Source of the DNA: Pengzhenrongella sicca
Lineage (GTDB): Bacteria; Actinomycetota; Actinomycetes; Actinomycetales; Cellulomonadaceae
NCBI RefSeq assembly: GCF_017569225.1
Contig: NZ_CP071868.1
Span: forward strand, 3,596,001-3,660,000
Direction of reading: 5' to 3'
DNA length: 64,000 bases
The notes under the pieces: generated by a model
What the model was told of the DNA's origin: nothing
Seen by the model: only the letters and a program-made list of their open reading frames with translations
Database searches by the model: none
In this document: positions 8,207-17,841 of the stretch, one piece after another
Layout: each line of letters starts with the position of its first letter
Numbering within the stretch: position 1 is the stretch's first letter
Made by a program: the position numbers and the translations under genes

Positions 8207-9589
8207 ATGATCGAAGCCGCCGTGCGCGAGCGGCGCGGGACTCGGCGACCCGCCGCCGACCGCGCCCAGCAGGTCTGGTACGGGGTCCAGGACCGCGCGC
8301 TCGCGGCGACGATCGTCGGCCTCACCGCGGTCGCGGTCGCCCTGGCCGGGGTCGCGGGCCTGCCCACCGTCCTCATCTACGTCCTCGCCGCGGCACCGAT
8401 CCTCGTCGTCGTCGGGTCGCGGTACGCGCTCGTGATCCTGGCGGCCGCGATCGGCGTGCGCGCCCTGGTCGACAATGCCGGGCAGCTCGCGACCGGCGGG
8501 ATCGCGGTCGCGCTCATCGGCCTCGCCCTGCTCGTGTCGTGGCGCGCGAGCTCCTGGCTGCTCGTGCTGTTCGGGATCTCCGGCTTCCTCGTCCTGTCTG
8601 CCCTCTACGGCGCACCCCGGTTTGGCGCGGCGGTGACGTTCGGCGAGGCGGTGCGCCTGATCAGCGCGCTGAGCGTCGTGCTCATCACGATCAACGTGTC
8701 GGGGCGATTCACCGCGTTCCAGCTCGCGCGCATCGTGCAGCTCGTCGGCTTCATCCCCGCGCTCGTGGCGATCTACCAGCTGATCACGGGGACGGGGAGC
8801 CAGATCGACGGCCTGAACCGCGCCGCCGGGACCCTCGCCCAGTCCAACCCGGCCGCGGCGCTGTTCGCGCTGTGCAACCTGGCGACCTTCGCGCTGCTGC
8901 TCGCGCGCGCCCCGCGGCGCGGGCTGAACATCGCCTTCCTCCTCGTGTTCGTCGCGGCGCAGGCCGCCACCGGCACGATCAGCGGCGTGGTGACGTTCCT
9001 CGTCATGGCGCTCGTGTACGTGTTCACGCTGCGGCACGCGCGCATCGAGCGCGTGCTCCTCGCGGTCGTGGGCGTCGCGCTCGTCGCGTACCTGGCCGCC
9101 CAGTCGGACGTCGGCCAGAGCCGGCTCGCCGAGTTCACGGGGCCTGGCGCCGACCCCCTGAGCAAGGAGAACTCGCTCGGCTGGCGGATCGAGGCGTGGG
9201 GCAAGGTGCTCGACTCCTGGCGCCAGCACCCGATCTTCGGCAACGGGGTCGGCGCCACGCGCGGCGACATCATCCTGGTCGGGAACATCCCGCACAACGA
9301 GTACGTCCGGATCCTCGCCGAGAACGGCGTCGTCGGGCTCGCCTTCGTGCTCGGCGCCGCCGCCGTCTTCGGCGCGCGCATGCTGCGCACGATCGGCCGG
9401 ACCACCGACGTCGCCCCGTCGTTCGCGCTCGCCGTGCTCGCCGGGACGTTCGTCAACGCGATCGCGGCCAACACCTTCCTGTACTCGACGACGTTCTACC
9501 TGACGCTCTTCGTGCTCGCGGGGTGCTGGCGCCTGGCGAACGAGCCGGCCCCGGCCGCCGACCCGACCCCGGACGAGGCGCTCGGATGA
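8207..9589 (+). CDS. O-antigen ligase/polymerase (Wzy-like) membrane protein
   Basis: A 460-residue polytopic membrane protein with about 11-12 helices. A large extracytoplasmic loop before the last helices carries the Wzy_C/WaaL-like pattern LGWRIEAW...HPIFGNGVGATRG...IPHNEYVRILAENGVVGL. Such proteins polymerise or ligate undecaprenyl-linked repeat units outside the membrane. The ATG at 8207 is chosen over GTG at 8204 because GGAGG ends at 8200, giving a 6-base spacer. The next gene overlaps by ATGA (9586-9589), so the two are co-transcribed and probably translationally coupled. A second polymerase-like gene lies at 16507-17841. Confidence 0.82.
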   Translation: MIEAAVRERRGTRRPAADRAQQVWYGVQDRALAATIVGLTAVAVALAGVAGLPTVLIYVLAAAPILVVVGSRYALVILAAAIGVRALVDNAGQLATGGIAVALIGLALLVSWRASSWLLVLFGISGFLVLSALYGAPRFGAAVTFGEAVRLISALSVVLITINVSGRFTAFQLARIVQLVGFIPALVAIYQLITGTGSQIDGLNRAAGTLAQSNPAAALFALCNLATFALLLARAPRRGLNIAFLLVFVAAQAATGTISGVVTFLVMALVYVFTLRHARIERVLLAVVGVALVAYLAAQSDVGQSRLAEFTGPGADPLSKENSLGWRIEAWGKVLDSWRQHPIFGNGVGATRGDIILVGNIPHNEYVRILAENGVVGLAFVLGAAAVFGARMLRTIGRTTDVAPSFALAVLAGTFVNAIAANTFLYSTTFYLTLFVLAGCWRLANEPAPAADPTPDEALG

Positions 9590-10614
9590 GGGTGCTGCAG
9601 GTCCTGGACCCCCCGGACGGGACGACCCGGTACGTCGACCAGATCGTGCACGACCTGCCGGCGGACATCACGCTCGAGTACTTCACCTGGCGGCGCGCGC
9701 TCGCGGGGGGCTACGACGTGCTCCACGTGCACTGGCCGGAGCGCCTGACCCGCCCGACCGCGCGGTGGAAGCGCCCGATCGTCCGCGCCGCGCTGTGCGT
9801 GCTCCTCCTGCGGCTTCGGCTGACCCGCACGGCCATCGTCCGCACCGAGCACAACGTCGACCCGCACGAGACGGGCGACCCGGTCGAGCGCCTGCTGCTG
9901 GGCTGGCTCGACCGCTGGACGACGCTCGCGATCCAGCTCAACCCGACGACGCGTGTCGACCCGTCCCGGCGCAACGTGCGGATCCCGCTCGGGCACTACC
10001 GCGACCGGTTCGCGCGCTACGACCGGCCGGCGGCCGTGCCCGGTCGGCTGCTCTACGTCGGCCTGATCCGCCCGTACAAGGGCGTCGACCGCCTGCTCGA
10101 GTGCCTGGCCGAGGTGGCGGACCCGGACCTGACGCTGCGCGTCGTCGGCCGCCCGCTCTCGCCGTACTGGAGCGAACTGGTGACCGCCGCGACCGCGGCC
10201 GACGCCCGGATCAGCGCGCGGCTCGAGTTCGTCGACGACGAGACGCTCGTGGCCGAGGTGTCCGAGGCCGCGCTGGTGGTCCTGCCCTACCGCGAGCTGC
10301 ACAACTCGGCCACGCTCCTGGTCGCGCTCTCGCTGGACCGGCCCGTGCTGGTGCCCCGGACGCCCAGCACGCTGGCCCTGGCCGCGGAGGTCGGGCCGGA
10401 CTGGGTGCTGCTGTACGACGGCGAGCTGACGCCCGAATCGCTCACCGCCGCGTTCCATCAGGTCGGCGACTCCGCCCGCCCGGCACCGCCCGATCTCGCC
10501 GATCGCGACTGGTCCCGCATCGGCGCCCAGCACGCGGCCGCCTACCGATCGGCGATCGACGCCACGAAAAACCACCCGCTGCCCCCAGCCCGGGGTCCAA
10601 GGAGCCCGAGGTAA
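9586..10614 (+). CDS. Glycosyltransferase (GT-B, GT4-like)
   Basis: A 342-residue soluble glycosyltransferase. The N-terminal acceptor domain begins MRVLQVLDPPDGTTRYV and contains DVLHVHWPERL; the donor-binding half contains LLYVGLIRPYKGVDRLLECL and ends in a region with VVLPYRELHNSATLLVALSL. This fits nucleotide-sugar-dependent GT4-type enzymes of extracellular polysaccharide pathways, acting on the cytoplasmic face. It overlaps the upstream Wzy-like gene by four bases. The donor sugar is unknown. The last about 20 residues are basic and proline-rich and probably disordered. Confidence 0.8.
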   Translation: MRVLQVLDPPDGTTRYVDQIVHDLPADITLEYFTWRRALAGGYDVLHVHWPERLTRPTARWKRPIVRAALCVLLLRLRLTRTAIVRTEHNVDPHETGDPVERLLLGWLDRWTTLAIQLNPTTRVDPSRRNVRIPLGHYRDRFARYDRPAAVPGRLLYVGLIRPYKGVDRLLECLAEVADPDLTLRVVGRPLSPYWSELVTAATAADARISARLEFVDDETLVAEVSEAALVVLPYRELHNSATLLVALSLDRPVLVPRTPSTLALAAEVGPDWVLLYDGELTPESLTAAFHQVGDSARPAPPDLADRDWSRIGAQHAAAYRSAIDATKNHPLPPARGPRSPR

Positions 10615-10700
10615 CATCGGCACCCTGCGCACACTGCGCATCGCGGTCAAATGCGGCATCGTGCCTCGACCGGTGGTCCGCTGACGGCTAAGGGGAACCG

Positions 10701-12308
10701 GTGGAACTTCGCGACTTCTTGCATGTGCTTCGCCTTCACTGGGTGACCATCGCGGTCATGACGGTGCTCGGCGCGGGCGCGTGGTCGGGGTACGCGGCGT
10801 TGCAGACACCGCAGTACCGCGCGCAGACCACCGTGCTCGTCGCGACCGCGTTCGGCGACTCGGTCTCCGACCTGAACCAGGGCTCGTCCTTCAGCGAGCG
10901 CCAGGCCCAGACCTACGCCGAGGTCGCCCGGTCGCCGCTCGTGCTCGAGCCGGTGATCCAAAAGCTCGGGCTCGACACCACCGCGCGCGCGCTGCGCGGA
11001 CGGGTCACCGCCGCGGTGCAGGCGAGCACCGCCCTGATCGACATCTCGGTGACGGACAGTTCCGGCCAGCAGGCCGCGGGCCTCGCCGACGCCGTCAGCG
11101 TGCAGCTCGCGGCCGCGGTCGGGCAGCTGTCGCCGCCGACGGTCGACGACACGCAGTCCGTCGTCGTGACCGTCATCTCGCCCGCGACCGTGCCCGGGGC
11201 GCCGTTCGCGCCCGACCTGCAGCAGGCCGTGGGCATGGGTGCTCTGCTCGGGTTGATCCTCGCGCTCGGCTGGGCGCTCGTGCGCACGAGCCTCGACACG
11301 AAGGTGCGCGCCGAGTCCGACCTGCGCCGCGTCACGGAGTCGAGCCTGCTCGGCACGATCACGTTCGATCCGACGACCTCCGGCAAGGACCGCCGGGTCA
11401 TCGCCGCAACGCTCACCCGCCGCGCGGAGGAGTACCGGCAGCTGCGTACCAACCTGCAGTTCATCGACGCCGCGCACCGGCCGCACTCGATCGTCGTCAC
11501 CTCGTCCCGCGACACCGAGGGCAAGTCGGTCACCGCGATCAACCTCGCGCACGCGCTGGCCGACTCCGGCGTGCGGATCTGCCTCGTCGACGCCGACCTG
11601 CGGCGGCCGTCGGTCGCCGACTACCTCGAGCTCGAGGGCTCCGCCGGCCTGACCACCGTCCTCATCGGGCGCGCGACGCTCGACGACGTCATCCAGGTGC
11701 CCGGTCAGAGCGGCCTGCACGTGCTCACGTCGGGCCAGATCCCGCCGAACCCGAGCGAGCTCGTCAGCTCCGAGCGCATGGCGCAGGTGCTCGACGAGCT
11801 CAAGAGCCGCTACGAGATGGTGCTCTTCGACTCCCCGCCCCTGCTGCCCGTGACCGACGCTGCCGTGCTCGGCAAGCTGACCGAGGGCGTCCTGCTCGTC
11901 GCCGGCGCCGGCATCGTCACCCGGGACCAGCTCAAGGACTCGATCGAGATGCTCTCAACCGTGGGCGCGCGCCTGTTCGGCCTCGTGCTCAACCGCGCAC
12001 CCCGGCGCGACGGCGGCTCGCGCACCTACAGCTACCACCCCGCCGTCGTCGAGCTCGACGGCGCCGCCGCCCCGGACGACGCGCCGATCACCGCCGAGGC
12101 TTCGGCGTCGACCCCGGAGGCGTCCGCTCCCGAGGCGCCGGCCCCCGAGCCGCAGCTCGCCGGTGACCCGCCCCCGGTCCCCGCCCTGGAGACCGGGCAG
12201 TCCCCGGCGCTGAGCGATGGCTTCACCGCCCTGGACGGCGGCGACGATCCGCTCACGCAGACCAGCGCGGACCCCACGACGCGCCGGTCCTCACGCGCCG
12301 ACCGCTGA
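10701..12308 (+). CDS. Wzz-BY-kinase fusion: polysaccharide co-polymerase and tyrosine autokinase
   Basis: A 535-residue protein with a Wzz chain-length domain between two membrane helices (about 14-34 and 175-196) and a fused cytoplasmic P-loop tyrosine kinase. Kinase motifs are Walker A (SSRDTEGKSVTAIN, about 270-283), Walker A' (ICLVDADLRRPS) and Walker B (MVLFDSPP). BY-kinases control polysaccharide chain length and export by autophosphorylation on a C-terminal tyrosine cluster. Here the tail is a Pro/Ala/Glu-rich extension of about 100 residues with only SRTYSYHP near its start, so the usual cluster is reduced. GTG at 10701 follows AGGGGA at about 5-base spacing. It is convergent with the IS30 element and the long EPS operon. 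Confidence 0.9.
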   Translation: MELRDFLHVLRLHWVTIAVMTVLGAGAWSGYAALQTPQYRAQTTVLVATAFGDSVSDLNQGSSFSERQAQTYAEVARSPLVLEPVIQKLGLDTTARALRGRVTAAVQASTALIDISVTDSSGQQAAGLADAVSVQLAAAVGQLSPPTVDDTQSVVVTVISPATVPGAPFAPDLQQAVGMGALLGLILALGWALVRTSLDTKVRAESDLRRVTESSLLGTITFDPTTSGKDRRVIAATLTRRAEEYRQLRTNLQFIDAAHRPHSIVVTSSRDTEGKSVTAINLAHALADSGVRICLVDADLRRPSVADYLELEGSAGLTTVLIGRATLDDVIQVPGQSGLHVLTSGQIPPNPSELVSSERMAQVLDELKSRYEMVLFDSPPLLPVTDAAVLGKLTEGVLLVAGAGIVTRDQLKDSIEMLSTVGARLFGLVLNRAPRRDGGSRTYSYHPAVVELDGAAAPDDAPITAEASASTPEASAPEAPAPEPQLAGDPPPVPALETGQSPALSDGFTALDGGDDPLTQTSADPTTRRSSRADR

Positions 12309-12526
12309 CCCCCAGCCGGCGAGGCTCGCTTCCCGCGCCCTAGCAGCTCCCACCCGCGCTGGCTCCGGGCGTTCGATGAGGTCCGAGCGAGCCCGCCGGC
12401 AGTCGCCCGTCGCCACGGCCGTCGCCGGCGCCGGCGGCCGCAAGGGTAGCTACGAGTGCGGGCGTTCTGCTCTTGAGCGCGCGCGTGTGCGCAATCTGCG
12501 GGTCCGACACCCGGCAAAGTCAAGGT

Positions 12527-13764
12527 GTGGGAGCAACGCCGGGGGTTATGCGGCGAGTAGCAGCTGGTTCAGCCGGTCGGCTGGGGTTTGTAGGTCCAGG
12601 GTCGGGCGGGGTCTGCGGTTCAAGGTAGCCGCAACTCGATGCAGGTCCGCGGGGGTATGTACGGCCAGGTCGGAGCCCTTTTCGAACCAGAATCGCAGGA
12701 GCCGGTTCGTGTTCTCGTTCGTGCCGCGCTGCCAGGGTGAGTGCGGGTTGCAGAAGTAGAGCGTCGCGTCGAGCGCGGTCTGGATCTGGGCGTAGTGGGC
12801 GAGCTCGGTTCCGCGGTCCCAGGTGATCGAGCGACGCAGATGTTCGGGCAGGCTGCTCATCTCGCGGATCATCGCTGCCGCGACCGCGCCTGCACTGTGA
12901 TCGTCGGGCAGGTGCAGCAAGATCGTGAATCGGGTGCTGCGCTCGACCAGAGTGCCGATCGCGGTCCCGTTGCGGCCGATGATGAGGTCACCTTCCCAGT
13001 GCCCAGGGATCGCCCTATCCTCGACCTCGGCTGGCCGGTCACTGATCTTGAACGCCTCCTTGTAGGGGCTGCTCTTGTGCCGGTCAGCGGTATGGGGAAC
13101 TCGCTTCTTGCGTTGCAAACTCAGCTTCTTGGCCAGGTCAGCGCGCAAGTTCCCGCGACTTTGGACGTAGAGAGCGCGGTAGATCGTCTCGTGGCTCACC
13201 TGCATCCCCTGATCATCGGCGAAGGTGAGCGCCAGCATCGACGAGATCAGCTTCGGGCTCCACCCGACGTCCATCCACGCAGCGATCTGCGCGCACAACG
13301 GCGCGTTCGCGACCAGCTTCAACGGCTTCGGCCGCCGCCGGGCCTGATGGGCCCTGGCATGGGCGAGCGAGGCGTAATAGGCCCCGTCCGGGCCCGCGTT
13401 GCGCCTGACCTCTCGCCAGACCACGGACTTGTCCCGACCGATCGCCTGCCCGATCAAGGCATAGCTCATGCCCGTGCGCCGGCCCATCTCGATCATCCCC
13501 CGATCGGCCAACGTCACCATCCGCTCGCTGGCGTCGCGATCCGTTCGTGGCCCCGGGTCAGCCAGACCACCCAAGCGCCCACTGCGCAGCTCCATCCCCC
13601 CAGCCTGGGCCCACCACCGGAAACCCGTGGCCCCAACAGCACCGACACGCGCAGAAGCAGCCTCAACACTCAGACCACCACAGACCAGATCCACAAACCG
13701 AGCCCGAGTGCCCTCAGGGAACTTGACCATCACAACGCTCCTTCAACAGGGGCGTTGCTCCCAC
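12527..13764. mobile_element. IS30-family insertion sequence
   Basis: A single transposase gene is bounded by inverted repeats GTGGGAGCAACGCC (12527-12540) and its complement (13751-13764), giving an element of about 1.24 kb. It lies between the BY-kinase gene and the 3' end of the EPS operon and interrupts no recognisable gene. The flanking bases (GGT on the left, CAT on the right) do not form an obvious short target duplication, so either the true tips differ by a few bases or one flank was later rearranged. Confidence 0.8.
12546..13733 (-). CDS. IS30-family transposase
   Basis: A 395-residue intact transposase. It has an N-terminal helix-turn-helix (SVEAASARVGAVGATGFRWW) and a second DNA-binding helix pair (MSYALIGQAIGRDKSVVWREVRRN) typical of IS30. 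A DDE catalytic domain follows: first Asp in GHWEGDLIIG, second in ITWDRGTE, Glu in CNPHSPWQRGTNENTNRLLR. It catalyses copy-out of the element by acting on the inverted repeats that flank it. No frameshift or stop is seen, so the element could be active. The gene points toward the convergent BY-kinase gene. Confidence 0.93.
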   Translation of the reverse strand: MMVKFPEGTRARFVDLVCGGLSVEAASARVGAVGATGFRWWAQAGGMELRSGRLGGLADPGPRTDRDASERMVTLADRGMIEMGRRTGMSYALIGQAIGRDKSVVWREVRRNAGPDGAYYASLAHARAHQARRRPKPLKLVANAPLCAQIAAWMDVGWSPKLISSMLALTFADDQGMQVSHETIYRALYVQSRGNLRADLAKKLSLQRKKRVPHTADRHKSSPYKEAFKISDRPAEVEDRAIPGHWEGDLIIGRNGTAIGTLVERSTRFTILLHLPDDHSAGAVAAAMIREMSSLPEHLRRSITWDRGTELAHYAQIQTALDATLYFCNPHSPWQRGTNENTNRLLRFWFEKGSDLAVHTPADLHRVAATLNRRPRPTLDLQTPADRLNQLLLAA

Positions 13765-13905
13765 CATATGAATCTGCCCCCGATCAGGGGACCGATCGCC
13801 CACACCAGCGCCGCATGGAGCCGAACGCCCACACTCGCGCTCTCGGCGCCCGACCTGGCGGGTCGTGGCGGGACGTCGGTCGCGACCGACCGCGCCTCGA
13901 CCTCG

Positions 13906-13946
13906 GAGTTGTGGTGACGTCGACGGCGATTCCGGGACCACGACTC
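13906..13946. repeat. Hairpin with GAGTTGTGGT arms (possible third repeat copy)
   Basis: Arms GAGTTGTGGT (13906-13915) and ACCACGACTC (13937-13946) pair with one G-T wobble. They match the arms of the hairpins at 53558-53600 and 54991-55041, but the loop differs, so membership in that family is uncertain. It lies downstream of the flippase stop at 13960 and could act as its terminator. Confidence 0.35.
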
Positions 13947-13959
13947 CCAGTTCGGCAGC

Positions 13960-15408
13960 TCAGCGCCGGACGGCGCGGCGCAGGAACTCGAGCAGGAACG
14001 CCAGGTCGCGGCGCACCACCGGGAGCACGAGGGCGACGAGGCCGATGACGGCGACCGCGGCAACGCAGCCCACGGCCAGCTGAGCCCACGCCGGACCGAC
14101 GAGGTGGGTGGCCCCCCAGGCCGCCGCGGCGCTCGGGACGCCGACGAGGCCGACGGCGGTCACCGCCTTGATGAACAGCGGCCGCACCGACATGCCGGTG
14201 ACGCGCCCGACGGCGATCAGCGACACGACCCAGTACGACGAGTACGCCACGAGGTGCCCGATCGCCACGCCCTCGGGGCCCCACGGGACGCCCGCGACGA
14301 TGACGATCATCATCAGCGGCTGGCACCACACGTCGAGCCGGAGCATCGAGCCCGTGCGGCCAGTCGCGAGGAACAGCCAGTACGACAGCTGCGAGATCGA
14401 GCGGAAGACCCCGCCGAGGGCGAGCAGCGCGAAGATCGGCGCAAGCCCCTCCCACGTGTCGCCGAACAGGAGGCTGATCAGCGGGTCCGCGAGCGCGGCG
14501 GCGACGATGAGCATCGTCGCGGTCACGTAGCAGCCCACGAGCTGCGCGCGCCCGGCGTACCGCACGAACGTGTCCTTGTCGTCCTGCAGCTTGGACAGGA
14601 TGGGGACCGCCACGCGCGTCAGCGGTGTGTTGATCTGGTTCAGGGGGGTCATCAGGAGCTGGTAGGCCCGGCTGTACAGGCCGAGCGAGGCCGGGCCCCA
14701 CACCGCGCCGAGGGCGATGTTGTCGATGTTCTTGGTGCCGTACGACAGCGCCTGGGTGCCCATCAGCCGCACCCCGAACCGCAGGAACGGCCGGATCGAG
14801 ACCGACCGCCGCGGCCGCCCCGGCACCCAGCGGCAGTTGACCGCGTTCACGACGAGGCTCATGAACGCGGCAACGACGGGCTGCGCCACGAGCGCCCAGA
14901 ACCCGGCGCCGGCGAGCGCGAGGAGCACGGCCGCGAGCATGCCGGTGCCCTGCGAGATGACGTCGGAGGTGGCGAGCGACCGGAACCGCAGGGAGCGCGC
15001 GAGGTCCGCCCGCAGCTGCGTGTCCAGCCCAGACAGCACGAAGACGGCGGCGAGCGGGGGGACGACCTGGCTCAGCCGGGGCTCGTCGTAGATCGCGACG
15101 ATCACGGGCGTGAGCGCGAGCGCGATGCCCGCGCACGCGGTGCCGAGCGCGGTGTTCGCCCAGAAGAGGTTCGACCGCTCGGCCTCGCTGAGCGTGCGCG
15201 CCTGGATCGCGGCCGTCGACAGGCCGAGGTCGCGCACGATCTCGGCGACACCGATCACCGCCGTCACCATCGCCACGAGCCCGAAGTCCGCCGGCACGAG
15301 CAGCCGCGCGAGGACGATCATCGAGCCGATCTGCAGCACGAAGCGGACCAGCTGAGCGCCGACTGAGACGGCGGTGCCCTTCGCGGCGACGTCGGAGAGC
15401 GCGCTCAC
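13960..15408 (-). CDS. Lipopolysaccharide/teichuronic-type flippase (Wzx-like)
   Basis: A 482-residue protein with about 12-14 membrane helices. It starts VSALSDVAAKGTAVSVGAQL and contains RLLVPADFGLVAMVTAVIGV and YGTKNIDNIALGAVWGPASLGLYSRAYQL, wording typical of the MATE-fold polysaccharide flippases of the WzxC/TuaB kind. It would move undecaprenyl-linked repeat units across the membrane. GTG at 15408 overlaps the stop of the upstream pyruvyl transferase (GTGA), so it is the last gene of the long operon starting at 22297. The basic tail (RRDLAFLLEFLRRAVRR) is cytoplasmic. Confidence 0.87.
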   Translation of the reverse strand: MSALSDVAAKGTAVSVGAQLVRFVLQIGSMIVLARLLVPADFGLVAMVTAVIGVAEIVRDLGLSTAAIQARTLSEAERSNLFWANTALGTACAGIALALTPVIVAIYDEPRLSQVVPPLAAVFVLSGLDTQLRADLARSLRFRSLATSDVISQGTGMLAAVLLALAGAGFWALVAQPVVAAFMSLVVNAVNCRWVPGRPRRSVSIRPFLRFGVRLMGTQALSYGTKNIDNIALGAVWGPASLGLYSRAYQLLMTPLNQINTPLTRVAVPILSKLQDDKDTFVRYAGRAQLVGCYVTATMLIVAAALADPLISLLFGDTWEGLAPIFALLALGGVFRSISQLSYWLFLATGRTGSMLRLDVWCQPLMMIVIVAGVPWGPEGVAIGHLVAYSSYWVVSLIAVGRVTGMSVRPLFIKAVTAVGLVGVPSAAAAWGATHLVGPAWAQLAVGCVAAVAVIGLVALVLPVVRRDLAFLLEFLRRAVRR

Positions 15409-16514
15409 CGGCGCACCCCCGGGCTCGGCTGCCGGAGCCGGGAGCCGGCCGCCCCGCTCGTCGCGAGCGCGAGGATGCGGCCGCCGAGCGCGTCGAGCCG
15501 CTCGCGCGCGGGCCGGACGCATCCCAGCAGCTCGACCCGCTGCGCGTCGATCTCGTCGATCCGTTGCACGGCGCGCCGGCTCGTGACCTCGCCCTGGTGG
15601 AACGCGACGTCCGCCGCCCCGACCGTCGCAAGCGTGCGCGCGAGCTTCTCGACCCCTGCGGTGCCGAACCCGACGGGCAGCGCACCCTCGGTGTGCCCCA
15701 GCACGAGGGCGTGCAGGCGGTCGCTCACGACCATCGAGGACCGCCGCAGCACTGCCCGCACGACCTCCTCGCGGGCGGCGTGGTCCTGCCCGTCCCACGC
15801 CAGCAGATCGCCCCCGAGCCGACGCGCCAGCAGCTCGGCACGCTCGGAGTCCCGCCCGACCTGCGGCAACGCCACGATGGTCAGGCCGCGGCTGCGCGCG
15901 GCCGCCCGGACGGCCGCGACCCACCCGTCGTCCGGCAGCGGCCGGTCGAAGCGCAGCGAGACGGCGAGCACGTCGCGGCCCACGAGGTCCGCCGCGCGCT
16001 CGACGTCACCCGAGGGCGCGCCCTCCGCGTAGGCCCAGTCGGGGGCGACGTTGCCGACGCCGATCGCGTCGCGGCTGGGGGTGTCGCGCCAGCTCACCTC
16101 GTCGCAGGCGGCGAGGCCGATCCGGACGGCGCGACCCCAGACCGGGTGCGGCGCCCGGATCCCGAAGCCGGTGTGCACCGCGTGGCCACCGCGCAGCCGC
16201 CCGGCGAGCAGCAGCGGTAGCGAGCCGAGGCAGTGCCGCGCGTAGGCCGGGTCGGCGTAGGTCTCGCCGGCGTTGTAGGCGTAGAAGCCGCCGCGCAGCA
16301 GGCCGCGCGCGAGCAGCGGGCCCCACGCGCCGGCGTCGGCCACGAGCCGGTCGCTCGGACCCAGCCCGAGCCCCGCGCGATAGCCGGCGGGCATCCCGAC
16401 GACGTTGACGACGAGGTCCCCCGCCGGGCGAAGGGCGCGCAGCAGCCCGCGCCGCAGGACCGAGTCACCGAGATTGTCGACCTGCCCGCGGGCGGACACG
16501 AGGACCTCACCCAT
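15405..16514 (-). CDS. Polysaccharide pyruvyl transferase family protein
   Basis: A 369-residue protein of the polysaccharide pyruvyl transferase fold. The N-terminal pattern VDNLGDSVLRRGLLRAL and the C-terminal donor-half pattern SSMVVSDRLHALVLGHTEG with GTAGVEKLARTL are characteristic. Members transfer pyruvate from phosphoenolpyruvate to make ketal groups on sugars, giving the polymer negative charge. ATG at 16514 lies inside the end of the upstream Wzy-like gene (8-base overlap), so translation is coupled. Whether this member adds pyruvate or has another role cannot be told from sequence alone. Confidence 0.82.
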   Translation of the reverse strand: MGEVLVSARGQVDNLGDSVLRRGLLRALRPAGDLVVNVVGMPAGYRAGLGLGPSDRLVADAGAWGPLLARGLLRGGFYAYNAGETYADPAYARHCLGSLPLLLAGRLRGGHAVHTGFGIRAPHPVWGRAVRIGLAACDEVSWRDTPSRDAIGVGNVAPDWAYAEGAPSGDVERAADLVGRDVLAVSLRFDRPLPDDGWVAAVRAAARSRGLTIVALPQVGRDSERAELLARRLGGDLLAWDGQDHAAREEVVRAVLRRSSMVVSDRLHALVLGHTEGALPVGFGTAGVEKLARTLATVGAADVAFHQGEVTSRRAVQRIDEIDAQRVELLGCVRPARERLDALGGRILALATSGAAGSRLRQPSPGVRR

Positions 16515-17841
16515 GGGCTGCCCCCGCCGGGGGCCTGGCCGACGACGCCGTCACGCCCGGCACGGGGCCGGCAGGGTCGTCGTCGGTCCGGTCGGCGCAG
16601 AGCAGCAGGCACAGCGGCACGAGGGTGACGGGCAGGAACATCATGCGATCGACGAAGCCGAGCGGGACCTCGAGCACCCCGACGGCGAGCAGCGCCGCCA
16701 GCCACCCCGCGGCCCAGGGCACGCCGGCGGCGGCGAGGCGGACGGCGCGCACCGCGGCCAGGGCGAGCAGCGCGAGCACCGCCACGGTGAGCAGGAGGCC
16801 GCCGGTGATCAGCAGCTGCACCCCCTGGTTGTGCGCGTGGTAGGCGTACCCGCCAAGGTCGGCGGGCGTGTTGGCGATCTGCTTGAAGTAGTCGGCGCCG
16901 TACCCCACCAGGGGGCTGTCCCGCCAGGCGTCGAGCGTCGCGATCCAGTAGCCCGCGCGGTGGGTGAAGCGATCGGGGTCGCTCGTGACGAACGGCACCA
17001 CGAGCCCGACGAGCGCGAGCAGGCCGAGCCCCAGGCCCGCGAGCTGGCCGCGGCGCGGGAGCCAGGCCAGGGCGGCCAGCATGACGAGCACGACGAGCGC
17101 GGCGACCCAGGAGGTGCGCGAGATCGTCCACGCGAGCGCCAGCGCGACGGCCCCGAGCGCGACCCACCGCAGCGCGACGCGCCGGATGGCGAAGACCGTC
17201 GGCAGTCCGACGACCAGGAGCAGGCCGAGGTTGTTGCCCGTCGGCATCACCCCCGACAGCACGCCGGCGGGCCCGATGACCTTCTCCAGGCCGGCCGTCT
17301 CGAGCGGATACCGGCCCGCGTCAGGCAGCAGTGCGCCCAGGAGCAGGCTCACGAGCGCCGTCGCGCCCGTGAGGTAGCCCACGGTCTCGATCGCGGCGCG
17401 GCGCGGTCGCAGCGCCCAGAACGCGGCCGCGACCGCCGGGTAGATCAGGGCGGGCGCCCCGGGAGGGCGCCCCAGCACGACGAGCTGCACCGCGGCGATC
17501 CCCCACGGCGCGACGAGCAGGACGAGCACGCCCGCGGTGCGCCACGCGAGCGCGGGCAGGCACGCCAGCACCACCGCGGCGCACGCCAGCACGATGAGGC
17601 CGTTCGCGGCGGTCGTGACGGCGCTCGCGAGGCCGGTCAGCGGCGCGGCCTCCTGGTCGATCGGGGTGAAGCCCTTGCCCTCGGTGACGCTCTGGACGAG
17701 CAGCGGCCCGAGGACCCCGAGCCAGACGGTCACGATCAGTCCAACCTGCACCCGGTGCTCCCAGCCGGCCGAGATCCACCCGGCGCCGTGCTCGCGCGCC
17801 GGCAGGCGGCGCCGGCGGGCGAGGGCCTCCGGCGCCGTCAC
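16507..17841 (-). CDS. O-antigen ligase/polymerase (Wzy-like) membrane protein
   Basis: A 444-residue membrane protein with about 11-12 helices. Its main outer loop contains HRAGYWIATLDAWRDSPLVGYGADYFKQI and YHAHNQGVQLLITGG, the Wzy_C/WaaL signature with conserved Arg and His residues. It would join or polymerise repeat units on the outer membrane face. GTG at 17841 overlaps the stop of the GT2 gene (GTGA), and its end overlaps the next start by 8 bases. It is the polymerase of the long operon; the related gene at 8207 is transcribed separately from the opposite strand. Confidence 0.82.
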   Translation of the reverse strand: MTAPEALARRRRLPAREHGAGWISAGWEHRVQVGLIVTVWLGVLGPLLVQSVTEGKGFTPIDQEAAPLTGLASAVTTAANGLIVLACAAVVLACLPALAWRTAGVLVLLVAPWGIAAVQLVVLGRPPGAPALIYPAVAAAFWALRPRRAAIETVGYLTGATALVSLLLGALLPDAGRYPLETAGLEKVIGPAGVLSGVMPTGNNLGLLLVVGLPTVFAIRRVALRWVALGAVALALAWTISRTSWVAALVVLVMLAALAWLPRRGQLAGLGLGLLALVGLVVPFVTSDPDRFTHRAGYWIATLDAWRDSPLVGYGADYFKQIANTPADLGGYAYHAHNQGVQLLITGGLLLTVAVLALLALAAVRAVRLAAAGVPWAAGWLAALLAVGVLEVPLGFVDRMMFLPVTLVPLCLLLCADRTDDDPAGPVPGVTASSARPPAGAAHG

